NCBI GenBank assembly: GCA_012840135.1
Contig: DUMA01000022.1
Location: 1-64,000 of the forward strand
Length of the DNA: 64,000 bases
Reading direction: 5' to 3'
DNA from: Thermoanaerobacterales bacterium
Lineage (GTDB): Bacteria > Bacillota > Thermosediminibacteria > Thermosediminibacterales > Tepidanaerobacteraceae
Below the pieces are notes generated by a model. It was given only the letters and a program-made list of their open reading frames with translations, searched no databases and was not told the DNA's origin. How positions within the stretch are numbered: the first letter of the stretch is position 1; each line of letters begins with the position of its first letter. The position numbers were made by a program, and so were the translations under genes. This document shows positions 29,554 through 40,713 of the stretch, piece after piece.

Positions 29554-30627
29554 ATGATTCGGTTGAGAGTAGGAAATGTAAAGGAAGTATTAAATAGAAA
29601 CGGTGATATTGAAGAACTGATGGTGGAAGTTGATGGCATGATACAAAAAGCTATTAATTATCCGGCTATGACAGGTCCGGCGAAAAAAAACGACAGGGTA
29701 GCTTTAAATACAACTGCCCTTACTTTAAATCTGGGGACTGGAGGATACCATTTTGTAATGTTTAATTATTCAAATACTATTATCAACGAGTACTCACTGG
29801 GCCATATAATGAAATTAAGATACACGCCCTTTCAAATAAAATGCATGAGCTCAGAGGAGCATGAAAGTCATCTCAGAGAAAAGATAGAGCGAATAGACTC
29901 CCTCGATAATATGCCTGTGGTGATAGCTCCTTTACATAGTATGATTCCGCCGGTTTGCGCTGCCATAAAACTCAATAAACCAGAGAGCAAGGTGGCGTAT
30001 GTAATGACCGACGGCGGAGCACTCCCCATATTCTTCAGCAGACTTGTATACATACTGAAGCAAAAAAAAATGATTGATATTACCGTTACGGAAGGTCACG
30101 CCTTCGGAGGAGACCTGGAAGCCGTAAATGTTTACTCGGCTTTACTGGCTGCCAAAGCATGGGGAGCCGATATAGCGGTGGTATCTATGGGGCCGGGGAT
30201 TACCGGGACTGGTACAAAATTCGGTAATACCGGTCTAGAGCAGGGCGAAATAATAAATGCGGTAAACATACTCAAAGGATTTGCCATAGCGGTTCCACGT
30301 ATAAGTTTTGCAGATAATAGAAGTCGGCACTTTGGTGTAAGCCACCATACTTTAACAGCCCTTTCACTTATTGCCATTACTCCGGCGACATTGGTGCTTC
30401 CCGAAGAAATGGATAAAGAAAAATTAAGCTTTATTTATCAACAGCTCCAGCAGTATGGAATAATTGAAAAACATATCATTGAAGTGAGAAAAGGTTTTTC
30501 AGCAATAAAGCACTTGAAAGACATGGGTATTCATGTGACTACCATGGGAAGAAGTTATGATGAGGACCCAGAGTTTTTCTTAACCGCCGGTGCTGCGGGC
30601 CTTTTTTCGATTGAAAAATTATTTTAG
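29554..30627 (+). CDS. DUF3866 family protein
   Basis: VVIAPLHSMIPPVCAAIKLNKPESKVAYVMTDGGALPIFFS; GPGITGTGTKFGNTGLEQGE. Confidence 0.75.
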   Translation: MIRLRVGNVKEVLNRNGDIEELMVEVDGMIQKAINYPAMTGPAKKNDRVALNTTALTLNLGTGGYHFVMFNYSNTIINEYSLGHIMKLRYTPFQIKCMSSEEHESHLREKIERIDSLDNMPVVIAPLHSMIPPVCAAIKLNKPESKVAYVMTDGGALPIFFSRLVYILKQKKMIDITVTEGHAFGGDLEAVNVYSALLAAKAWGADIAVVSMGPGITGTGTKFGNTGLEQGEIINAVNILKGFAIAVPRISFADNRSRHFGVSHHTLTALSLIAITPATLVLPEEMDKEKLSFIYQQLQQYGIIEKHIIEVRKGFSAIKHLKDMGIHVTTMGRSYDEDPEFFLTAGAAGLFSIEKLF

Positions 30628-30747
30628 CTCCATGGCAAGCATTTCGGATACGGTCTTATACAATTTTGCTTTTTGTTTTAAAAATCGCAGTATATCTCTG
30701 GGTTTACCCATGAGATAAAAACCGTTTTTAAATATCATGTATTCCAT
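30619..30747 (-). CDS. Small conserved-looking protein, 42 aa (not in ORF track)
   Basis: Reverse strand ATG 30747 preceded by AAGGGAGTGG; MEYMIFKNGFYLMGKPRDILRFLKQKAKLYKTVSEMLAMELK*. Confidence 0.65.
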   Translation of the reverse strand: MEYMIFKNGFYLMGKPRDILRFLKQKAKLYKTVSEMLAMELK

Positions 30748-30824
30748 CTTTACCACTCCCTTAACTTGTCTTAAAATATTATATGTGCGATAAAAAAAAT
30801 TATGATTTATCAGGAGATGGTAAA

Positions 30825-31367
30825 GTGGATTTTTATGAAACTACTCTAAGTTCAAAGGTGATTTATTCGGGTAAAATCTTAAGCCTTCGCCTGGATGAAG
30901 TAAGGCTTCCTAACGGCAAAACTTCCACCAGAGAAATAGTCGACCATCCTGGAGCCGTGGCCATAGTGGCATTAAATGACAAAAATGAGGTTTTAATGGT
31001 AAAGCAGTACAGAAAGCCGGTGGAGGAGGTACTGCTGGAGATTCCTGCAGGAAAAGTAGAAAGGGGAGAAGTGCACGAAGCATGCGCTCAGAGGGAACTT
31101 ATGGAAGAGACGGGCTTTTTTGCACGAAATTTGCAGCACATAACGGATTTTTATACATCTCCAGGATTTTGCAGTGAAAGGATGCACCTGTATCTAGCAC
31201 GGGATCTAGTGAAAAAACAAGGACAGGCTGATGATGATGAATATATTCAACTGGAAGCAGTTCCTATGGAAGAAGCCGTAAAAAAAGTGTATGACGGTGA
31301 AATAAAGGATGCCAAAACTATCTCCGGCTTGCTACTGGTTTACAGTACATTAAAAGGAGCCCTATAA
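30825..31367 (+). CDS. NUDIX hydrolase (ADP-ribose pyrophosphatase-like)
   Basis: GKVERGEVHEACAQRELMEETGFFA Nudix box; GTG 30825 with CAGGAG SD favoured over ATG 30783. Confidence 0.92.
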   Translation: MDFYETTLSSKVIYSGKILSLRLDEVRLPNGKTSTREIVDHPGAVAIVALNDKNEVLMVKQYRKPVEEVLLEIPAGKVERGEVHEACAQRELMEETGFFARNLQHITDFYTSPGFCSERMHLYLARDLVKKQGQADDDEYIQLEAVPMEEAVKKVYDGEIKDAKTISGLLLVYSTLKGAL

Positions 31368-32542
31368 TGGAATACTTTGCGGACCTGCATGTCCACATAG
31401 GAACTGCAAAAAATAGACCCGTCAAAATTACAGCTTCCCGTCAACTGACAATTAAGAATATATTTAATGCCTGCCTTACCATGAAAGGAATAGACATAAT
31501 AGGTATTGTTGATTGCGCTTCTCCTCCCGTGATCGATGAAATAAAAGAGCTTATTAAAAAGGGAGAATTGAAAGAGCTCAAAGGCGGAGGATTATCCTAC
31601 AGAGAAAAAATTACGGTGATACTGGGAGCGGAAATCGAGACTTCCGAAGATGCAGGGGCTGCTCATGTTGTGGCTTTTTTCCCGTATTTCCAGCAAATGT
31701 GCGAATTCTCAATGGCCATGGCTTCGCATATAACCAACATCTATTTAAGCTCTCAGAGAGCACACCTAAATGCCTACCAACTGTTGGATATAGTAAACGG
31801 TCTTGGGGGAAAGCTTATACCAGCCCATATATTTACGCCCTTTAAGAGTTTTTACGGCAATTGTTACGATAGATTGTATCATGCTTTTAAAGAAAAATAC
31901 GACCAAATATCAGCGGTGGAGTTGGGATTAAGCTCGGATACGGATTTTGCCGATACCATCGGGGAGTTATCGAGCAAAACTTTCCTCAGTAATTCCGATG
32001 CTCATTCTATTGAAAAGATAGCCAGGGAATATAACAGACTAAGCTTGAAGGCGCCAGATTTTGAAAACCTGTTCGATGCTTTAATTGCAAATGGCAACAA
32101 TGATAATTATGTTGTGGCAAATTACGGCATTGATCCGCGCCTGGGGAAATATCACAGGACCCGGTGCCTCAAATGCGGTTACATTGCCGAGGAAAAGCCT
32201 CCTGTTTTGGAGTGCCCTTGCTGTCACAGTAAAGATATAGTTCCTGGGGTTCTCGATAGGATAACAATTATTTCTGATTATAAACACCCAGTACACCCGG
32301 CAGGAAGGCCGCCCTATATATACCAGATTCCCCTAGAATTTATTCCAGGCTTAGGTAAAAAGAGTTTAAAAAAACTCATCGATGTTTTTGGCAGTGAAAT
32401 GAATGTGTTACAATTTGCAGAAGAGCAAGAACTGGCCAATGTTGTGGGTGAAACTATAGCCAGAAAAATTATTTTAAGCCGACAGGGATTGCTACATCTT
32501 AAAGCAGGTGGCGGCGGGCATTATGGCAAAATAATTATGTGA
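31367..32542 (+). CDS. Endonuclease Q-like PHP-domain protein with zinc ribbon and HhH
   Basis: YFADLHVHIGTAKNRPVKITASRQLTIKNI; FLSNSDAHS; CLKCGYIAEEKPPVLECPCC; FIPGLGKKSLKKLIDVFG. Confidence 0.82.
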   Translation: MEYFADLHVHIGTAKNRPVKITASRQLTIKNIFNACLTMKGIDIIGIVDCASPPVIDEIKELIKKGELKELKGGGLSYREKITVILGAEIETSEDAGAAHVVAFFPYFQQMCEFSMAMASHITNIYLSSQRAHLNAYQLLDIVNGLGGKLIPAHIFTPFKSFYGNCYDRLYHAFKEKYDQISAVELGLSSDTDFADTIGELSSKTFLSNSDAHSIEKIAREYNRLSLKAPDFENLFDALIANGNNDNYVVANYGIDPRLGKYHRTRCLKCGYIAEEKPPVLECPCCHSKDIVPGVLDRITIISDYKHPVHPAGRPPYIYQIPLEFIPGLGKKSLKKLIDVFGSEMNVLQFAEEQELANVVGETIARKIILSRQGLLHLKAGGGGHYGKIIM

Positions 32543-32586
32543 TCAAAATCATATTCTCCCCCCATACGGCATAATATTTTTATGAA

Positions 32587-33234
32587 ATGGACGTGGGAGG
32601 GATATCTTTGAACTATTTCCCCCGGATTATATTCGATTATTTTAAAAAAAATATGGGCCTTTACGTTTTTGTTTTTTTGATTTTTGTCGGAGGAACCATT
32701 TGTGGAAGTATTGCTGTCAATATGATGTCCGATAACCAGCTGAAAGCCACACTGGATTTTATAAACGGTTTTTTTGCTAATATTAAGAACATAGAAATGG
32801 ACTTTTCGACCGTTTTTTATGAATCCATTTCAAATAATTTAAAAACAGCTCTTATTCTATGTATCCTGGGATTAACAATCATCGGTTTGCCCCTCATTCC
32901 TGCTATGATTTTTTTTCGGGGATTCGTTCTGGGGTTTACGGTGGGCTTTTTTATAGGAAACCTGGGGATAAAAGGTATCCTGTTTTCAATTCTATCCATT
33001 CTACCGCAAAATATTATCATAATACCTTCCATTATATCCATCGGTGTGGCCGGAATGACTCTTTCTTTAACGGTCATGAAAAACCGATTCAGGCATTATA
33101 CTGAGGATTATCCACAGCTTTTGATGGGATATTTTTTATTAAACTTTACTTTTTGCGTGATGTTGATACTGGCAGGCCTGATAGAAGGTTATATTTCGCC
33201 CGTTTTCATAAAATTGCTGACGAATTATATTTGA
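32587..33234 (+). CDS. spoIIM: Stage II sporulation protein M
   Basis: Multi-TM; FVFLIFVGGTICGSIAVN; located upstream of xerD. Confidence 0.87.
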   Translation: MDVGGISLNYFPRIIFDYFKKNMGLYVFVFLIFVGGTICGSIAVNMMSDNQLKATLDFINGFFANIKNIEMDFSTVFYESISNNLKTALILCILGLTIIGLPLIPAMIFFRGFVLGFTVGFFIGNLGIKGILFSILSILPQNIIIIPSIISIGVAGMTLSLTVMKNRFRHYTEDYPQLLMGYFLLNFTFCVMLILAGLIEGYISPVFIKLLTNYI

Positions 33235-33240
33235 TCTAAA

Positions 33241-33270
33241 ATCTCCAAATAGCTTTGGAGATTTTTTTAT
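33241..33270 (+). terminator. Intrinsic terminator after spoIIM
   Basis: ATCTCCAAA-TAGC-TTTGGAGAT-TTTTTT. Confidence 0.85.
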
Positions 33271-33330
33271 TTAAGAAGGAATTAGACAGTTTTTATGGAA
33301 TATTTTATAAAGATTATGAGGGGGAATCTT

Positions 33331-34218
33331 ATGGATGAGCTTTTAAAAAACTATTTAGAGTTTTTAACAGTAGAAAGAGGGTTGTCAAAAAACACCGTAA
33401 ACTCATACAAGAGAGATTTGAAAAGCTACATAAGTTTTTTAAAGATGCAAAAAATAAATGACATAAATAGTACCACAAGGACCATTATTGTATCATACCT
33501 GCTGACGATGCAGAAAAAAGGAAAAGCAAGCAGCAGCATATCGAGAGCTTGTGCCGCTATAAAGTCTTTCTATCACTTTTTGATGATGGAGCGCCTTATC
33601 GAAAAAGATCCCACAATCAATCTCGATACTCCCAAACTGGAACATCGTCTTCCTAGGGTTTTGACATTAAGTGAAGTGGAATTGTTGTTAAATCAACCCG
33701 ATACATCGGTGATATGGGGATTCAGGGATAAAACCATGCTGGAGCTTCTTTACGCTACCGGCATAAGAGTATCTGAATTGATTATGATAAAAGTCGAGGA
33801 TATTAATATTGAAATGGGATTTTTACGCTGTTTCGGAAAGGGTTCGAAGGAAAGAATTGTGCCCGTAGGATCGGTGGCTTTAAAATATCTCGACAAATAT
33901 ATAAATTTAATAAGGCCAAAGTTCTTGAGAGGACAGGACAATGGCATATTGTTCCTGAACCACCAGGGAAAAGGGCTAACCAGACAGGGATTCTGGAAAA
34001 TAATTAGAAAGTACGCGCAAAAAGCCGGTATTGAAAAACAGATAACGCCTCATACCCTGCGCCATTCCTTTGCTACACATCTTCTGGAAAATGGTGCCGA
34101 TTTAAGGTCAGTTCAGGAAATGCTTGGACATGCCGATATATCCACTACTCAGATTTATACTCACATCACAAGGAGCAAAATAAAGGAAGTATATGATAGA
34201 ACCCATCCCAGAGCTTAA
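33331..34218 (+). CDS. xerD: Site-specific tyrosine recombinase XerD
   Basis: [48 protein letters not shown]. Confidence 0.95.
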   Translation: MDELLKNYLEFLTVERGLSKNTVNSYKRDLKSYISFLKMQKINDINSTTRTIIVSYLLTMQKKGKASSSISRACAAIKSFYHFLMMERLIEKDPTINLDTPKLEHRLPRVLTLSEVELLLNQPDTSVIWGFRDKTMLELLYATGIRVSELIMIKVEDINIEMGFLRCFGKGSKERIVPVGSVALKYLDKYINLIRPKFLRGQDNGILFLNHQGKGLTRQGFWKIIRKYAQKAGIEKQITPHTLRHSFATHLLENGADLRSVQEMLGHADISTTQIYTHITRSKIKEVYDRTHPRA

Positions 34219-34232
34219 AGGAGGTTGAAAAT

Positions 34233-35438
34233 TTGATTAAAAGGATTGTGCTGATAGTCCTGGATAGCGTGGGTGTTGGGGAGCTACCCGATGCCCGGGA
34301 TTTTGGAGATGAAGGAAGCAACACTCTGGCAAATACTGCAAAAGCTGTCGGTGGACTTTATTTGCCAAATCTTAAGAAATTGGGTTTGGGTAACATTATT
34401 CCCATTGACGGGGTTGCGCCAGAAAAAGAGCCGACAGGTTGTTATGGAAAATCCGCAGAGATTTCGAGAGGCAAGGATACTACTACAGGCCACTGGGAAA
34501 TGATGGGTATAATTTCGAAAGATCCTTTTCCCACATATCCCAATGGATTTCCTTCCCAAGTAATAGATGCCTTTGAAAAGGCTATAGGCAGGAGAGTGCT
34601 TGGGAATACGGTAGCCTCAGGAACTGAAATAATAAAAAAATACGGACTAGAACATATGAAAACCGGAATGCCTATTGTGTATACTTCTGCTGACAGTGTA
34701 TTTCAAATTGCTGCCCATGAAGATGTAATTCCTGTAGAAGAATTGTACCGCATTTGCCAAATAGCCCGGAACCTCCTAACGGGCAAGCATGCGGTGGGAC
34801 GAGTTATTGCAAGACCTTTTATAGGAACGTCTCCGGAAAACTTTAAAAGGACCGATAGGAGAAAGGATTTTTCCCTTTCGCCCCCGCACAAGACGGTGCT
34901 GGACATGGCTAAAGAAAAGGGCCTGGAAGTATTGGGTATCGGAAAGATTAAAGATATTTTCAATGCTCAGGGCCTCACCGATTCGATTCATACAGCCAAT
35001 AATGAGGAAGGCATGAGAGAAATAGTCTATCACGCCAGAAGAAATTTTGAAGGCATATTGTTTGCAAACCTGGGAGATTTCGATACTCTTTACGGTCACC
35101 GCAACAATGCCATTGGGTACAAAAACGCACTGGAAGCTTTTGACAGAAGTGTTCCCGAAATAATTGAAAGTATTAATCCTGACGATTTGTTGATTATCAC
35201 GGCAGATCACGGTTGCGATCCTACTACGGAGAGCACTGATCACTCAAGGGAATATACACCTATTCTTGCATACAGCAAAGACAATAGTTTTACCGGAGGA
35301 AAAAATCTCGGAATAAGAAAAACCTTTGCGGATATCGGCGCTACTATATCGGAACTGCTTCGACTTGGAAGATTGCCGGTTGGTGAAAGTTTTGCAGGAG
35401 AAATCTTTATGCGGGGGGATAATTCAAATGAGAAATAA
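34233..35438 (+). CDS. deoB: Phosphopentomutase
   Basis: [62 protein letters not shown]. Confidence 0.97.
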   Translation: MIKRIVLIVLDSVGVGELPDARDFGDEGSNTLANTAKAVGGLYLPNLKKLGLGNIIPIDGVAPEKEPTGCYGKSAEISRGKDTTTGHWEMMGIISKDPFPTYPNGFPSQVIDAFEKAIGRRVLGNTVASGTEIIKKYGLEHMKTGMPIVYTSADSVFQIAAHEDVIPVEELYRICQIARNLLTGKHAVGRVIARPFIGTSPENFKRTDRRKDFSLSPPHKTVLDMAKEKGLEVLGIGKIKDIFNAQGLTDSIHTANNEEGMREIVYHARRNFEGILFANLGDFDTLYGHRNNAIGYKNALEAFDRSVPEIIESINPDDLLIITADHGCDPTTESTDHSREYTPILAYSKDNSFTGGKNLGIRKTFADIGATISELLRLGRLPVGESFAGEIFMRGDNSNEK

Positions 35439-36240
35439 GGTTGAAGAAGCGGCAAAAGCAATTGAAAACCGTTTGATGGCGATGCGACCTGCAGTAGGTC
35501 TAATTCTGGGCTCCGGCCTTGGAGGTATTGTGGAATCCATAAAAAATCCTGTCGTAATAGGCTTTGACAGTATACCCCATTTTCCCGTATCTACTGTAAA
35601 AGGTCATGCAGGGAGAATGATCTTCGGTAAGATGGAAGAAGTACCGGTTGCGGCTATGCAGGGTCGAATTCATTATTACGAAGGGTATGATTTGAAGCAA
35701 GTAGTATTTCCGGTATATGTATTGAAAAGGCTGGGTATAAAAAAACTCATAGTAACCAATGCTGCTGGAGGAATAAACAATGAATTTGAACCCGGCGACC
35801 TTATGTTGATAAACGATCACATAAACCTCCTGGGTGACAATCCTTTAATAGGTCAAGAAGAAATGGGCCCCAGGTTCATCGACATGAGCCGGGCATATAG
35901 TCCCGAGTTGATAGAAATTGCAAAAAGAAAAGGCAATATGTTGGGGATAAAACTTCGTGAGGGAGTATATGCGTGCATGACCGGTCCAAGTTATGAGACC
36001 CCTGCGGAAATAAGGATGCTCAAGGCGATCGGAGCGGATGCGGTAGGCATGTCTACCGTCCCGGAAGTTATAGCTGCAAGGCAGTGCGAGATAAAGGTGC
36101 TGGCCGTATCATGCATAACAAATATGGCAGCAGGGATAAGTCCTCATGTACTGAGCCATGAAGAGGTATTAGAAGGGGCCAGAAAGTCTGAAAAAAATCT
36201 GGAAAGACTTTTAAAGGAAGTCGTAAAGGAGATGATATAG
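35428..36240 (+). CDS. punA: Purine-nucleoside phosphorylase
   Basis: [64 protein letters not shown]. Confidence 0.96.
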   Translation: MRNKVEEAAKAIENRLMAMRPAVGLILGSGLGGIVESIKNPVVIGFDSIPHFPVSTVKGHAGRMIFGKMEEVPVAAMQGRIHYYEGYDLKQVVFPVYVLKRLGIKKLIVTNAAGGINNEFEPGDLMLINDHINLLGDNPLIGQEEMGPRFIDMSRAYSPELIEIAKRKGNMLGIKLREGVYACMTGPSYETPAEIRMLKAIGADAVGMSTVPEVIAARQCEIKVLAVSCITNMAAGISPHVLSHEEVLEGARKSEKNLERLLKEVVKEMI

Positions 36241-37565
36241 TGAGGGCATATGATATTATATTAAAAAAGAGGGATGGAAAGGAACTTGATGTTGAAGAGA
36301 TAAATTTCATGATATCAGGCCTTGTAAAAGGGGATATACCCGATTATCAGATCTCTGCATTTTTGATGGCTATTTTTTTTAAAGGTATGACACCTGAAGA
36401 AATGTCAGCCCTGACTATGGCAATGGTACATTCGGGAGAGACGGTGGATCTTTCTGAAATTCCCGGAATAAAGGTGGACAAGCACAGCAGCGGCGGCGTA
36501 GGGGACAAAACTTCACTCATATTGGGGCCTATGGTAGCTGCGGCCGGGGTAACCGTAGCCAAAATGTCCGGCAGGGGCTTGGGACATACCGGCGGGACTC
36601 TTGATAAACTCGAATCAATTCCCGGCTTTAAGACAGATTTAACCCGACGGGAATTTATAGAACAGGTAAAAAATATTCAAATAGCTATTGTTGGTCAGAC
36701 AGGGAATCTGGTACCTGCCGATAAAAAACTTTATGCTTTAAGGGATGTTACAGCTACCGTTAACAGTGTTCCTCTTATTGCCAGCAGCATAATGAGCAAG
36801 AAGATCGCCGGGGGAGCTGATGCCATCGTTCTTGATGTCAAGACCGGCAGCGGAGCATTTATGAAAAATCTTGAAGATTCTGTTGAACTTGCACGTGTTA
36901 TGGTGGATATAGGTAGTATAGTAGGAAAAAAGACAATTGCCATTATATCCAACATGGACCAGCCGTTGGGACGGTGCGTGGGAAATGCACTGGAGGTAAG
37001 GGAAGTAATAGAATCGTTGAAAGGCGAGGGCCCCGATGACCTCATGGAATTATGCTTAACACTGGGCTCGCATATGATGATTCTTGCAAATAAAGCAGAA
37101 ACATTAGATGAAGCCAGGAGGAAACTAATACAAGTGTTAAAAACCGGAGAAGCTCTGAGCAAATTCAAACAGATGATTGAGCTTCAGGGTGGAAATCCCG
37201 AAGTCATATCGAATTTGAAACTTTTGCCTGAAGCACCATTCATAAGCAATTTTAATTCATATAAAAAAGGATACATACATTTTATTGATGCTCAAAAAAT
37301 AGGTATATGTGCTATGAAACTCGGAGCCGGCAGATTAAAAGTAGGAGATAAAATAGACCATTCGGTGGGGTTAGAACTATTAAAGAAAGTTGGAGATCCG
37401 GTCGATATAAACGAACCTTTAGTTAGAATTCATGCAAGGTGTCCCGAAGATGCAAAACAAACAGAAATAGATCTAGCTGAGGCTTTTGTCGTAAAAGAGG
37501 AGCCCGCTGACAGGCCCGTTTTATTGTACGGTGCTGTAACCGAGAAAGGCTACAAAGCTTTCTAG
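36240..37565 (+). CDS. pdp: Pyrimidine-nucleoside phosphorylase
   Basis: [51 protein letters not shown]. Confidence 0.96.
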   Translation: MRAYDIILKKRDGKELDVEEINFMISGLVKGDIPDYQISAFLMAIFFKGMTPEEMSALTMAMVHSGETVDLSEIPGIKVDKHSSGGVGDKTSLILGPMVAAAGVTVAKMSGRGLGHTGGTLDKLESIPGFKTDLTRREFIEQVKNIQIAIVGQTGNLVPADKKLYALRDVTATVNSVPLIASSIMSKKIAGGADAIVLDVKTGSGAFMKNLEDSVELARVMVDIGSIVGKKTIAIISNMDQPLGRCVGNALEVREVIESLKGEGPDDLMELCLTLGSHMMILANKAETLDEARRKLIQVLKTGEALSKFKQMIELQGGNPEVISNLKLLPEAPFISNFNSYKKGYIHFIDAQKIGICAMKLGAGRLKVGDKIDHSVGLELLKKVGDPVDINEPLVRIHARCPEDAKQTEIDLAEAFVVKEEPADRPVLLYGAVTEKGYKAF

Positions 37566-37576
37566 CGGATTGAATA

Positions 37577-37621
37577 ACATTCCTCCTGCTTGGAAAATCT
37601 ATATTATGAAGGGAGGAATGT
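37577..37621 (+). promoter_or_regulatory. SD-sequestering inverted repeat upstream of dac gene
   Basis: ACATTCCTCC (37577-37586) / GGAGGAATGT (37612-37621); SD lies in the right arm; ATG 37627. Confidence 0.7.
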
Positions 37622-37626
37622 GCTAA

Positions 37627-38796
37627 ATGTTTTTAAAGGATAAAAAAAATTATATCATATGTTTTTTAATAATTAATCTGCTTATTTTAACTGTAAATTG
37701 TAAAGCCTTCGCTCAAACTCAGCTCGATATAAAATCGCCTTCAGCTATCCTTATAGATGCTGGTACAGGAACCGTACTCTTCGAAAAGAATTCCCATCAA
37801 AGGATGGAACCCGCCAGTATTACGAAGATTATGACATTACTGCTGACATTTGAAGCTCTTGATGCTGGCAAGGTTAAGCTGACAGACAAAATAAAAGTCA
37901 GCGAGAGAGCATGGAAAACGGGCGGAAGTCAGGTTTTTTTGGGCCCGGGCGAAGAACAGACACTGGAAACATTATTAAAATGCATAACCGTGGCTTCTGC
38001 CAATGATGCTTCGGTAGCTGTGGCCGAATACATTGGAGGAAGCGTGGACGGTTTTGTAAAAATGATGAACGAAAAGGCTAAAGCCCTTGGCCTGAAGGAT
38101 ACCAATTTCATGAATCCCCATGGACTGTCCGAACCGAATCATTATACCAGCGCCTATGATATAGCGATGATGTCCAGGGAACTGGTAAAGCATCCAAAAT
38201 TTTTTACATGGTCTACGGTCTGGATGGATTATTTAGAACATACGGATAAAAAGCGCGATGCAACTATGCTGGCCAATACCAACAAGTTACTGGGCAAATA
38301 TGAGGGTCTTGATGGGCTTAAAACGGGTTTTCACCAGAAAGCCGGCTACTGTTTTGCAGGCACTGCCCGAAGGGGAGATTTCAGGCTTATCTCAGTGGTG
38401 CTGAATGCTGAAAACTCAAACCAGCGCTTTGAGGATTCGGTTAAATTATTGGATTATGGATTTGGACATTTTAATTCTATTATCATAGTAAAAAAGGGTT
38501 CGATTCAAAAGAATATACCTGTGGAAAAAGGTCTTGTAAAAGAGGTAAGTATTATTGCAGATGGCGATTTGAGCATTTTGACCGAAAAAGGTAAAGAGAA
38601 TGGAATAAATACAAGGATGGTTTTACCAGAGAAGTTGTATGCTCCTCTCAAGAAAGGGCAGGTGGTTGGAAAATTAATAGCCGAACAAAACGGTAATAAA
38701 ATAGGTGAGGTAAATCTTGTGGTTTCCCAGGATGTCAAAAAGGCTGGTATGCTGGAACTGGTAAAAAGGGTTCTGGAGAGATGGCTTGGTTTTTAA
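37627..38796 (+). CDS. dacF: D-alanyl-D-alanine carboxypeptidase (DacF-like)
   Basis: SxxK MEPASITKIMT, SAN, KTGF; immediately upstream of the spoIIA operon. Confidence 0.93.
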   Translation: MFLKDKKNYIICFLIINLLILTVNCKAFAQTQLDIKSPSAILIDAGTGTVLFEKNSHQRMEPASITKIMTLLLTFEALDAGKVKLTDKIKVSERAWKTGGSQVFLGPGEEQTLETLLKCITVASANDASVAVAEYIGGSVDGFVKMMNEKAKALGLKDTNFMNPHGLSEPNHYTSAYDIAMMSRELVKHPKFFTWSTVWMDYLEHTDKKRDATMLANTNKLLGKYEGLDGLKTGFHQKAGYCFAGTARRGDFRLISVVLNAENSNQRFEDSVKLLDYGFGHFNSIIIVKKGSIQKNIPVEKGLVKEVSIIADGDLSILTEKGKENGINTRMVLPEKLYAPLKKGQVVGKLIAEQNGNKIGEVNLVVSQDVKKAGMLELVKRVLERWLGF

Positions 38797-38818
38797 TTCA
38801 AAACCGCCTCTCATTTTA

Positions 38819-38864
38819 AAGCACAGAGTCGTCTTTGGCGGTACGCTGTGCTGATTTTTTTCTT
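38819..38864 (+). terminator. Intrinsic terminator after dacF
   Basis: AGCACAG...CTGTGCT stem followed by GATTTTTTTC. Confidence 0.7.
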
Positions 38865-38867
38865 TTA

Positions 38868-38894
38868 GCAGGAATTTCCTTTTAACTGTAGAAT
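38868..38894 (+). promoter_or_regulatory. Sigma-H-type spoIIA operon promoter
   Basis: GCAGGAATT (38868-38876), 11 nt, GTAGAAT (38888-38894). Confidence 0.78.
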
Positions 38895-38927
38895 AATATT
38901 AGGTATGATGAGGGGGGTGAAACTCAG

Positions 38928-39263
38928 GTGGCCTCGACAATCAAAATAGCGGGAGATCTGATGATTGTAAACTTGAACGGTGAACTTGATCATCATACAT
39001 CCCATATTGTAAAAACCCAGATAGAAAACATTTTTCAAAATAGCTCGATAAAAAAGATATTATTTAATTTTAAAAATGTTACTTTTATGGATAGCTCCGG
39101 AGTTGGTATGATAATAGGTCGCTACAAAGCCCTACAAAAGGCAGGTGGACGGGTGGGAGTTTCAAACTTGAATAATCATACAAGAAGAATATTCGAAATG
39201 TCCGGTCTTTTTAGTATAATACCGTGTTTCGATAATGAAAAAGACGCCATTGAAAAATTGTAG
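38928..39263 (+). CDS. spoIIAA: Anti-sigma F factor antagonist
   Basis: [23 protein letters not shown] motif; operon order. Confidence 0.96.
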   Translation: MASTIKIAGDLMIVNLNGELDHHTSHIVKTQIENIFQNSSIKKILFNFKNVTFMDSSGVGMIIGRYKALQKAGGRVGVSNLNNHTRRIFEMSGLFSIIPCFDNEKDAIEKL

Positions 39264-39274
39264 GGGGTGATTCT

Positions 39275-39715
39275 GTGGAATTATTAAATGAAATGCAACT
39301 TGATTTTTTGAGCAAATCTGAGAATGAAGCATTTTCAAGGGTGGTTGTGGCAGCCTTTGCTTCTCAATTGGATCCTACTCTCGATGAACTGGCAGATATA
39401 AAAACTGCCGTATCGGAGGCTGTAACAAACTCCATAATTCACGGTTACGAGGACAAGCCCGGCATAATCAGGATCAAGTCTAAGCTTTACGAACATAGGA
39501 TCGAAATTGTTGTCCAGGACTGGGGGAAAGGGATAGAAGATATAGAAAAAGCGAGGCAACCTCTATGGACCTCAAAACCAGAACAAGACAGATCGGGAAT
39601 GGGTTTTACCATTATGGAAAGCTTCATGGATGAGCTGGAAGTAGAATCATCGCCCGGATCAGGGACTCTGGTAAAGATGGCTAAGAATTTTAAGAATGGC
39701 AAATATTTGAGGTAA
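39275..39715 (+). CDS. spoIIAB: Anti-sigma F factor
   Basis: [40 protein letters not shown]. Confidence 0.97.
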   Translation: MELLNEMQLDFLSKSENEAFSRVVVAAFASQLDPTLDELADIKTAVSEAVTNSIIHGYEDKPGIIRIKSKLYEHRIEIVVQDWGKGIEDIEKARQPLWTSKPEQDRSGMGFTIMESFMDELEVESSPGSGTLVKMAKNFKNGKYLR

Positions 39716-39720
39716 TGCCT

Positions 39721-40443
39721 ATGAATCCAAATGATACTATAGAATTGTTAAAAAAAGCCAAACAGGGGGACAGCAAAGCCAAGGATGATTTGGTTTCACT
39801 TAATCTTGGGCTTGTATGGAGTATAGTAAAGAGGTTTAACAATAGAGGTTATGAACCGGAGGATTTGTTTCAAATTGGCAGTATAGGCCTTTTAAAAGCA
39901 ATAGAAAAATTTGATTTTTCCTATAACGTAAAGTTTTCTACATATGCCGTTCCTATGATAATGGGAGAGATCCGGAGATTTTTGAGAGATGACAGACCTG
40001 TTAAAGTGGCAAGGTCTCTGAAAGAACTATCAATCAAGGCTCAGAACGCCAAAGAAACTCTGACTAAAGCTCTTGATAGGGAACCGACCATCAATGAACT
40101 GGCCGAAGAAATCAATACTTCGCCCGAGGAATTGGTAATGGCCTTAGAGTCTTCACAGGCACCAGTTTCATTAAATGATGTGGCTTTTCAGGATGATGGT
40201 TCTCCTATATATTATATCGACCAGATCGATACCGATGAAATCCATCAAAATCAATGGCTGGATAGGATTGCATTAAAAGAAGCTTTGTCTAAATTGAGCA
40301 GGCAGGAAAGGCAGATTATTGTTTTAAGGTATTTCAAAGATAAAACTCAGATGGAAGTTGCCAGGTTGTTAAAAATAACTCAGGTACAGGTTTCCAGAAT
40401 GGAAAAAAAGATTCTAAATAAAATTAAGGAATTAATTTCTTAA
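39721..40443 (+). CDS. sigF: RNA polymerase sigma-F factor
   Basis: LVWSIVKRFNNRGYEPEDLFQIGSIGLLKAIEKFD; operon order. Confidence 0.96.
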   Translation: MNPNDTIELLKKAKQGDSKAKDDLVSLNLGLVWSIVKRFNNRGYEPEDLFQIGSIGLLKAIEKFDFSYNVKFSTYAVPMIMGEIRRFLRDDRPVKVARSLKELSIKAQNAKETLTKALDREPTINELAEEINTSPEELVMALESSQAPVSLNDVAFQDDGSPIYYIDQIDTDEIHQNQWLDRIALKEALSKLSRQERQIIVLRYFKDKTQMEVARLLKITQVQVSRMEKKILNKIKELIS

Positions 40444-40466
40444 AGCCAGAGAAAGGCTTTTTTTTG
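40442..40466 (+). terminator. Intrinsic terminator after sigF
   Basis: AAAGCC-AGAGAAA-GGCTTT-TTTTT. Confidence 0.82.
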
Positions 40467-40494
40467 TATAAAAAATTCCATATTACGCAATAAT
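40465..40494 (+). promoter_or_regulatory. Candidate forespore (sigma-G/F-like) promoter
   Basis: TGTATA (40465-40470), 17 nt, CAATAAT (40488-40494); upstream of the spoVA-containing unit. Confidence 0.35.
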
Positions 40495-40515
40495 AAACAT
40501 GAGGTGAATTATTAA

Positions 40516-40713
40516 ATGAGATTGATTCAAAAGCGAATAACTATAATGATACTTGTTATATTATTTATGGTTTCGGGATTTATAATCGCAAAAAATATTT
40601 ATTATAACAAAGTGCCAAAAAGCGCCAAACTTGTATTGCATTTAGAGAATAACGATCATATAACGGGAAAAAATAAAATTGTAGATTCAGATAGAGGAGG
40701 GTGTATTACATGA
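40516..40713 (+). CDS. Small single-TM hypothetical protein (65 aa)
   Basis: MRLIQKRITIMILVILFMVSGFIIAKNIYYNK; overlaps the start of the dodecin gene. Confidence 0.55.
   Translation: MRLIQKRITIMILVILFMVSGFIIAKNIYYNKVPKSAKLVLHLENNDHITGKNKIVDSDRGGCIT

Noticed and set aside
34776-35243. 155-aa minus-strand ORF opposite deoB
   Set aside because: Fully antisense to a clear phosphopentomutase; no motif or SD.
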